Assembly (NCBI GenBank): GCA_913054205.1
Contig: CAJXJM010000040.1
Span: forward strand, 1 to 11,412
Direction of reading: 5' to 3'
DNA from: an uncultured Rhodospirillaceae bacterium
GTDB lineage: Bacteria; Pseudomonadota; Alphaproteobacteria; Rhodospirillales; UBA2165
Length of the DNA stretch: 11,412 nucleotides
Part shown: positions 6,694 to 11,412 of the stretch, piece after piece
Layout: each line of letters starts with the position of its first letter
How positions within the stretch are numbered: position 1 is the stretch's first letter
The notes under the pieces: generated by a model
Seen by the model: only the letters and a program-made list of their open reading frames with translations
Told to the model about the DNA's origin: nothing
Database searches by the model: none
Made by a program: the position numbers and the translations under genes

Positions 6694-7298
6694 AGCGTAA
6701 ACTTGTCAAAGACGCGGCCAAAGCGCCAGCCATAGAACTCAACGCGCTCAAACAGACCGCCTTTGACGAATGGCTCGTTGTCCCAGAATTCTCTGGCGGC
6801 GGCGAGGTCAGCAACATCGATGATCATCAGACTACCGGTTTGGCGCTCGCCATCATCGCTGAGCAGGGGGCCACGAGTAATATAAAGACTTTCAACGCTT
6901 GCCTGATATGCCTCATGTTCAGCGCGGAGCTCGTTGCGTAAAGCATCGCTGTCTGGTTTATCGATGGCGTGGATAAGATATTGCACATTGCCTTCAATGC
7001 GTGGGCAGTCTTTCCAACTGTAGGGAAGGCTTGCCGACCAGCGATGTACTTCGGGGCCGTATTGCGCGCCGCCGATAACGTAAGGCTCGTCGGCGATATG
7101 CTGATCAACGGCGGCGCGGTCTGGCAGATCAATCAGGCGATGACTGCCAAGCTCTGTGCTCAAATCTTCGGTGAGAATGGGACCTGCGAACAATGTCTGT
7201 TCTGCAAAGCTTGCGATATAATCGAGATGGCGATCACGATACTCATCGCGCAATGGGCCAGAGTTTTCGATATCGTATATTTTGACAGCAAAGAGCAT
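6690..7298 (-). CDS. tandem two-domain YCII (YciI-like) protein
   Basis: 202 aa made of two consecutive YciI-like ferredoxin-fold domains. Domain 1 (about 1-90): MLFAVKIYD, RDRHLDYI with H24, LFAGPILTED and ADEPYVIGG (69-77). Domain 2 (about 104-198): VQYLIHAID, RAEHEAYQ with H128, ITRGPLLSDDG and DNEPFVKGG (173-181), closing with VEFYGWRFG. The pairing of the conserved histidines (H24/H128) and of the [D]-x-EP motifs shows an internal duplication. Single YciI proteins are about 100 aa and usually pair as dimers, so this is probably a fused pseudo-dimer. I chose ATG 7298 because it gives the family's usual immediate start; an in-frame TTG at 7325 would add 9 residues. YCII proteins occur in aromatic degradation, some as dehalogenases or muconolactone-isomerase-like enzymes. 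The precise role here is unknown. It is convergent with the cupin gene and divergent from the CBS gene. Confidence 0.85.
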   Translation of the reverse strand: MLFAVKIYDIENSGPLRDEYRDRHLDYIASFAEQTLFAGPILTEDLSTELGSHRLIDLPDRAAVDQHIADEPYVIGGAQYGPEVHRWSASLPYSWKDCPRIEGNVQYLIHAIDKPDSDALRNELRAEHEAYQASVESLYITRGPLLSDDGERQTGSLMIIDVADLAAAREFWDNEPFVKGGLFERVEFYGWRFGRVFDKFTL

Positions 7299-7423
7299 TT
7301 TGAATTTTCCCAAATTTATAGACAATATTTTTGATGCGAATTGTGTTTAAATATTTGTGGTAAATCAAGGGCATCTTAGTTAAAAAGCGGTAATAAACTT
7401 TTGCGTCAAATGAAAGGTTAGCG

Positions 7424-8884
7424 GTGAAATCTCAAACAGCTTTATTTAGCAAACTTGTTAAAGACAGCATGCGTCCGAGCGTGCCGGTGGTGACTTTGGG
7501 CTCAACTTGCGCGGCGGCAGTCGCGGCGATGCAGGACGGGGATTGCTCAGCCGTCATCATTCTTGATGCCGAGAACGCGCCGGTTGGCATTCTGACCGAG
7601 CAAGATGTCGCTCGCCGTATCACCTTCAATCTGGAGGAAGATACGCCTATCGATGATGTTATGACGGCCCCAGTTCAAACAATTAATGAAACCGAGTTTC
7701 TCTTCCATGCGGTTGCCGTGATGCGTCGCGGCAATATTCGTCACATGCCGGTGTTGGGTGAGAAGGGAGGTGTTTCGGGATTGCTGCGGCTTAAAGATGC
7801 TCTGTTTTCGGTGGATGAGAGATTGATGCAGCAAATTGATGCTCTGACTCGCGATGAAAATGTCGATGGTTTCATTGAAATCAAGCAGGCACAAATTGAT
7901 CTCGCCGCGCAATTAATGGAGGAGCACGTGCCGGTGCCGGAAATTCTCGCGCTCCTCACGCAGATCAATAGTGACATCTATCATCGCGTTACAGATTCAT
8001 CGATCAGCCATATGGAAGTGATCGGCAAGGGTTCGCCGCCTGTCGATTTCTCGGTGATTGTGATGGGCTCTGGAGGGCGCGGGGAGAACTTCATTTTTCC
8101 CGATCAGGATAACGGTCTTATTCTTGATGATTACCCCGACGATCAACACACCAAAATCGATGCCTGGTTTATCGAGTTTTCAGAACATCTCACCATCACG
8201 ATGGACCGCATTGGATTTCCGCTGTGCACGGGGCATGTCATGGCGACAAATCCGTTGTGGCGTAAAACGCGAAAGCAGTGGCGAGAGCAAGTCGATCTTT
8301 GGAGCCGCAAACGCAATACCACGGCGCTGAGGTTATGCGACATTCTTTTTGATTTTCGTTCTGTGTGGGGAGAGAATAATTTCGGCGCTGAACTTCGCCG
8401 CCATATTACCGAGGTCTGCCAACGCAACAAATCTTTCCTCCGTGACATGGAGGCCGAAGATCAGGATAACGGCATTGCGCTCGGATTTTTTGATCGTTTT
8501 ATCACTGCCAAGGATGATGACGAGCACAAAGGCATGATCAACCTCAAACAATCGGGCTCTCTGCCATTGATTGAGGCGGTGCGCCTGGTGTCTTTACGGG
8601 AAGGCAATGAGGTGCTGTCAACGCTTGGGCGGATCGATACTCTATTGATGCAAGGGCATCTCGACCGCGATGAACATGATTATCTTAGTGGCAGTTATCA
8701 TCATATCGTTGATCTCATTTTGTATCATCAGATTAAGGCTTTTAGAGCGGGCGAAAAAGTATCTTATTTTATCGAGCCCGATTGCATGACGATGCGCGAA
8801 AAAGACATCTTGGTCGACTCGTTCAAAACCATCCGCCGTTATCGCGACCGCGTGCGCAGCGAATTTTCGGGAGATATATTTTAG
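7424..8884 (+). CDS. CBS-pair / DUF294 GlnD-like nucleotidyltransferase signalling protein
   Basis: 486 aa. A CBS pair occupies about 10-130 (VVTLGSTCAAAVAAMQDG; VGILTEQDVARRI; PVQTINETEFLFHAVAVM; RHMPVLG). CBS pairs bind adenine nucleotides. After a helical linker comes a putative nucleotidyltransferase domain: GSGGRGE (215-221) and PDQDNGLIL with D227/D229 as metal-binding acids. This matches the DUF294 / GlnD-type pattern. The C-terminal DUF294_C helical domain runs about 340-480. Related proteins often carry an extra N-terminal cyclic-nucleotide-binding domain; here the protein starts directly at the CBS pair. The start is GTG 7424 with AAAGG at 7413-7417. In other proteobacteria this family commonly lies near acetate permease genes and an epsilon-like exonuclease. 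The exonuclease is present here (convergent, 37-bp gap), while no permease is in the window. Target and reaction are not known to me. Confidence 0.88.
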   Translation: MKSQTALFSKLVKDSMRPSVPVVTLGSTCAAAVAAMQDGDCSAVIILDAENAPVGILTEQDVARRITFNLEEDTPIDDVMTAPVQTINETEFLFHAVAVMRRGNIRHMPVLGEKGGVSGLLRLKDALFSVDERLMQQIDALTRDENVDGFIEIKQAQIDLAAQLMEEHVPVPEILALLTQINSDIYHRVTDSSISHMEVIGKGSPPVDFSVIVMGSGGRGENFIFPDQDNGLILDDYPDDQHTKIDAWFIEFSEHLTITMDRIGFPLCTGHVMATNPLWRKTRKQWREQVDLWSRKRNTTALRLCDILFDFRSVWGENNFGAELRRHITEVCQRNKSFLRDMEAEDQDNGIALGFFDRFITAKDDDEHKGMINLKQSGSLPLIEAVRLVSLREGNEVLSTLGRIDTLLMQGHLDRDEHDYLSGSYHHIVDLILYHQIKAFRAGEKVSYFIEPDCMTMREKDILVDSFKTIRRYRDRVRSEFSGDIF

Positions 8885-8921
8885 TTGTGATTTAACACCC
8901 GCATATCCAGCGTAATGAAAC

Positions 8922-9866
8922 CTAAAACTGATTTTGCAATTTTCGGACAGCGACCATGGAATTGCTGGCTTTCAGCGCTTGATCCAATGTTGTGATACCG
9001 CGGGCTTCGAGGCGGTCCAGCATGTCGATGAATATTTTTGCGGTCGCGATGGAATCACCAAGCGCGGTGTGGCGGCCAATGATCTCAACTCCCTGGCGCT
9101 CCGCAATGGCGTTTAATGTATGCTCATTTACCTCGCGGTCGAGGAAGACGGAAAAGAGCAGAGTGTCCAGCACGACATTCTCGAACTTGGCGTGGCTTTG
9201 CTGTTCCTTGAGTTTGAGAAACTTCATATCGAAAGCAGCGTTATGAGCGACCAAAATAGTATCACCGATAAAGTCGCGAAACTCGCCCAACACCTGTTCA
9301 ATTTTGGGTTTATCCGAAACCATATCATCGGTGATGCCGTGAAAGCGGATCGACGCTTTGGGGATTTGAATTCCTGGATTAACCAGCTCATCGAATACAA
9401 TGCTTTCCTGAAACTTGCCGCCTTCGACGCGTACGCCGGCAATTTGAATAATTTCGTCGCCTTCGGAAGGACGCAGTCCTGTGGTTTCCGTATCAAATAC
9501 AGTGAAAGTAAGAGATTTAAGCGGGCGCTCGTCGAACTCCTCAAGATGATGCGGCAAATTTAGTAAATCATAATCATAGAATTCGGGCCGGTCCGGTAAA
9601 TTGCGAAGATCATGTTCCCGCGCTGATAAAACGCGATTGAGGCCGAGCAAGACCAATCCGACCAGCGCACCGGTGGCAATAAATATAATGGATCCATAGG
9701 AGACAATAATTTCCCGGAATTGTTCCTGCGGCGCATTTTCCAGCGCACCGACGAGTTTCCAACCGGCAAAACTCAGAAACCCAAGTTCAATGACAACGGA
9801 TAGGCCAATCGCCCAAAGAACCAGGTGCCGGGTGCTCAACTTTGTGATTTGCAGTGGCTTGATCAA
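8922..9866 (-). CDS. membrane-anchored DEDDh 3'-5' exonuclease (Pol III epsilon-like)
   Basis: 314 aa. Two hydrophobic spans come first (about 14-37 and 54-76), then a linker (about 80-117) and an exonuclease domain of the DnaQ/epsilon type (118-290). The catalytic set is complete: D125 and E127 in FDTETTG (124-130), D213 in HNAAFD (208-213), and H266 with D271 in HTALGD, so it is DEDDh class and expected to be active. The true replicative epsilon subunit is soluble and has a C-terminal polymerase-binding tail; this one has neither property and is therefore not the main proofreader. The start is TTG 9866: a stop lies in frame four codons upstream, no ATG precedes the first membrane span, and the ribosome site is weak. 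With both spans as drawn, both ends and the nuclease lie on the same side, presumably the cytoplasm. It is convergent with the CBS/DUF294 gene. Confidence 0.87.
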   Translation of the reverse strand: MIKPLQITKLSTRHLVLWAIGLSVVIELGFLSFAGWKLVGALENAPQEQFREIIVSYGSIIFIATGALVGLVLLGLNRVLSAREHDLRNLPDRPEFYDYDLLNLPHHLEEFDERPLKSLTFTVFDTETTGLRPSEGDEIIQIAGVRVEGGKFQESIVFDELVNPGIQIPKASIRFHGITDDMVSDKPKIEQVLGEFRDFIGDTILVAHNAAFDMKFLKLKEQQSHAKFENVVLDTLLFSVFLDREVNEHTLNAIAERQGVEIIGRHTALGDSIATAKIFIDMLDRLEARGITTLDQALKASNSMVAVRKLQNQF

Positions 9867-9892
9867 GTGCTTATCTTATTGTGAAAGCTATG

Positions 9893-9907
9893 TAAGTTGG
9901 TAACTTA
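9893..9907. promoter_or_regulatory. short palindrome in divergent promoter region
   Basis: TAAGTT-ggt-AACTTA is a perfect 6-bp inverted repeat with a 3-base centre. It lies in the 70-bp gap between the divergent exonuclease and 169-aa membrane-protein genes and overlaps a -10-like TATAAC (9906-9911) for the rightward gene. A dimeric repressor site controlling both directions would look like this, but a 6-bp palindrome is short and could be chance. Confidence 0.25.
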
Positions 9908-9936
9908 TAACAATATTCAGTTGAAACTGGTGGAAA

Positions 9937-10446
9937 ATGTCTTTTTTACGCACGCTTTTGCAGCCTGACTATGAAGAAGATCCCGAACGCGCGCTTGTCG
10001 GGAATGCTTCGAATATTTTGCAAGTTGGTGAGTTTCAATTTCTTCAACTGGCCTATTTCGAATTTTATGATCAGGAAATGCCGGAACACATAACCAATCG
10101 AGTCTTTCGGAATTATATGGTGAATAGCGCTGTACCCGAGTGGGCGCGACAATTCGCACAAAAAGTGGTCGATGCAGATGCCGCTGGTGAGATTGATATC
10201 AATCACGACTTTTTTCATCGCTATGATCAGGATTTTGGCACCCCTCCGACGAGCGGCGTTAAAAAATTTGTAATTGCGACCTCTTTGATTGTAGGTTTGC
10301 TTGGCGGCGGCCTCGTCGTCAGCCACTATGCGGTCCGAGATGGCGGAGCATCAATATTGCCACCATATTTTGATGATCGTAATTTGGAAATAAAAAAACC
10401 TCAAAATAAGAATAATTCTTCTGTGCTTCCGTGGCAACGTGACTAG
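9937..10446 (+). CDS. single-span membrane protein of unknown function
   Basis: I do not recognise a family. The 169-aa protein has a soluble, acidic N-terminal part (1-108) rich in aromatic residues (QLAYFEFYDQE, 37-47; DFFHRYDQDF, 91-100). One strong hydrophobic span follows (FVIATSLIVGLLGGGLVVSH, 111-130) after the positive pair K109/K110, and then a tail of about 39 residues (131-169) containing a Lys/Asn-rich segment (KKPQNKNN). The positive charges before the span suggest the N-terminal part stays in the cytoplasm with the tail outside, as in type II proteins. The start is ATG 9937 with GGTGG at 9929-9933. A small two-span membrane protein follows 42 bp later on the same strand, so they may form one transcription unit with the downstream hydratase gene. 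No enzyme motif is visible. Confidence 0.75.
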   Translation: MSFLRTLLQPDYEEDPERALVGNASNILQVGEFQFLQLAYFEFYDQEMPEHITNRVFRNYMVNSAVPEWARQFAQKVVDADAAGEIDINHDFFHRYDQDFGTPPTSGVKKFVIATSLIVGLLGGGLVVSHYAVRDGGASILPPYFDDRNLEIKKPQNKNNSSVLPWQRD

Positions 10447-10488
10447 AATAGAAGTCCTATTTTAGCAGAGCAGAGGAATACTATAACA

Positions 10489-10689
10489 ATGTTTGAATTC
10501 GCGGGTGATTATGAAACTTCCGTCAATTGGGTCTTTTTGGCGATCACGGGCTTAATCGCTTACAAAGGCATCACCACCAAAAATGAGGATGGTAAAGCGG
10601 ACTTCGTTCACTTGCTGTTCGGCTGCATCGCGGCGGTTTTTTTCTTCCTCGTGCTTTTTCAAGATGTCCTCGGCGTGACAACCTTTTAG
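10489..10689 (+). CDS. 66-aa two-span small membrane protein
   Basis: Unrecognised small protein. It has two hydrophobic segments (about 13-25, VNWVFLAITGLIA, and 41-60, including FGCIAAVFFFLVLFQ) joined by a polar loop with charged residues (KGITTKNEDGKAD, 26-38), giving a hairpin in the inner membrane. The start is ATG 10489 with AGAGGA at 10472-10477, spaced 11 bases, a little long but usable. It lies between the 169-aa membrane protein gene (42-bp gap) and the hydratase gene (12-bp gap), all on the same strand. Coding character is supported by the ribosome site, the full hydrophobic pattern and the gap fit, not by homology. Confidence 0.65.
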   Translation: MFEFAGDYETSVNWVFLAITGLIAYKGITTKNEDGKADFVHLLFGCIAAVFFFLVLFQDVLGVTTF

Positions 10690-10701
10690 AAAGCGCTAGG
10701 C

Positions 10702-11412
10702 GTGTCTTCAAATCCCTTAGACTATGAGACCATTTTAAACTGTAATTTCCCTGTCATAAAGCACCGGTATTCTAAAAAGGACGTCATGCTGTATGCGTTG
10801 GGGCTGGGCCTTGGTGAACGTCCAACCGATCCCGACCATTTAAAGTTCGTGTATGAGGAAAACCTAGAAGCTTTTCCGATATTGCCGGTGATCTTTGGAC
10901 TGAGCGGTGTACCGATGACAGACCTTCCTGAAATGGCGAGCATTGATTACACCAAGCTGGTGCACAGCGAAGAGAATTTGATCCTGGATCACGCGTTGCC
11001 AGCGGAAGGAGATATTATTTGCCGCACCAAAGTAGCTGATATTGTTGATAAAGGGGTCGACAAAGGCGCGATCCTCTACCTCCACCGTGAAATCTACGAT
11101 GGGTCAGAAAAAATTCATTATGCAACAATCGAGGAAAGTCAATTTTTGCGCGGCAATGGTGGCTTTGCTGGAGAATCAACCGTAAAAAGCGGTTCCTCGC
11201 CGCCCGATAGCTTGCCGGACAGAGCACCAGATCAGACATGTGATATTCAAACTTTGCCGCAAATGGCTTTGCTCTATCGCTTGAGCGGAGATTTAAATCC
11301 GCTCCATGTCGATCCTGAGCGCGCGACAACAGTCGGATTTGAACACCCTATTCTCCATGGGTTGTGCAGTTTTGGGATAGCCGCCGTTTTGAACAACGGC
11401 AAAGCGACAATA
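10702..11412 (+). CDS. MaoC-type (R)-specific 2-enoyl-CoA hydratase, 3' end cut by window
   Basis: Open to the window edge: 237 codons with no stop from GTG 10702. It matches the double-hotdog hydratase 2 group seen in the peroxisomal multifunctional enzyme and bacterial MaoC proteins, about 285 aa, so roughly 50 residues are missing. The N-terminal hotdog begins with the family-typical RYSKKDVMLYALGLGLGE (22-39) and includes PAEGDIICRTKVADIVDKG (100-118). The C-terminal hotdog carries the hydratase 2 signature YRLSGDLNPLHVDPERA (192-208), with catalytic D197 and H202, then GFEHPILHGLCSFG (212-225). It hydrates trans-2-enoyl-CoA to (R)-3-hydroxyacyl-CoA in fatty-acid or side-chain oxidation, or for polyhydroxyalkanoate supply. 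The GTG start is chosen because it gives the full N-terminal strand; its ribosome site is poor, and coupling to the 66-aa gene 12 bp upstream is possible. Confidence 0.9.
   Translation, partial: MSSNPLDYETILNCNFPVIKHRYSKKDVMLYALGLGLGERPTDPDHLKFVYEENLEAFPILPVIFGLSGVPMTDLPEMASIDYTKLVHSEENLILDHALPAEGDIICRTKVADIVDKGVDKGAILYLHREIYDGSEKIHYATIEESQFLRGNGGFAGESTVKSGSSPPDSLPDRAPDQTCDIQTLPQMALLYRLSGDLNPLHVDPERATTVGFEHPILHGLCSFGIAAVLNNGKATI

Noticed and set aside
6038..6700. 220-aa open frame overlapping the cupin gene on the same strand
   Set aside because: It lies in a different frame over nearly the whole cupin gene, has no ribosome site and gives a low-complexity Arg/Ser-rich product; the cupin frame has a strong ribosome site and clear motifs.
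8885..8921. Bidirectional terminator between the convergent CBS and exonuclease genes
   Set aside because: The 37-bp gap shows no GC-rich inverted repeat followed by a T run.
9120..9563. 147-aa frame antisense to the exonuclease
   Set aside because: Covers the DEDDh catalytic region of the opposite-strand gene and shows no domain of its own.

Overview
The window reads as a chromosomal segment of an alphaproteobacterium, probably a Rhodospirillales-like or other marine lineage. The reasons are roughly 45-52 % GC, frequent GTG and TTG starts, dense packing with short gaps, and the gene families present: an HSD10-type SDR, MaoC hydratase 2, a CBS/DUF294 nucleotidyltransferase beside a DEDDh exonuclease, and two-domain YCII. 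This assignment is inference; no rRNA or other marker gene is present. No stretch longer than 300 bases lacks a gene. I see no tRNA, CRISPR array, transposase or integrase.

Left part (1-1947) is a surface-sugar module: an intact UDP-glucose 4-epimerase (galE) followed 3 bp later by a GT-B glycosyltransferase. The glycosyltransferase is broken by a frameshift near 1875 and then lacks most of its C-terminal domain. Middle-left (1985-4877) is a tight same-strand cassette that looks catabolic: an NAD-type SDR, a large alpha/beta hydrolase, a VOC (glyoxalase/extradiol dioxygenase fold) protein, and an unrecognised 79-aa protein whose start overlaps the VOC stop.

Next, on the minus strand, comes a TPR + class I SAM methyltransferase protein (4878-5972). 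It ends exactly where the cassette ends and looks AT-richer than its neighbours; it could belong functionally with the sugar module. It is divergent from a cupin protein (6112-6693), whose stop overlaps that of a convergent two-domain YCII protein (6690-7298).

Right part: a CBS-pair/DUF294 nucleotidyltransferase signalling protein (7424-8884) faces a membrane-anchored DEDDh exonuclease (8922-9866). Divergent from the exonuclease are two unrecognised small membrane proteins (9937-10446 and 10489-10689). Last is a MaoC-type (R)-specific enoyl-CoA hydratase (10702 onward), which is cut by the window end.

How they may work together: the SDR, hydrolase, VOC, cupin and YCII families recur in clusters for breakdown of cyclic or aromatic compounds, and the hydratase fits acyl-CoA turnover. 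No substrate can be named from sequence alone. The most notable points are the decayed glycosyltransferase at a module boundary, the uncharacterised SDR-hydrolase-VOC-79aa cassette, the cupin with a substituted metal ligand, and the membrane-tethered exonuclease facing a truncated-architecture DUF294 protein.
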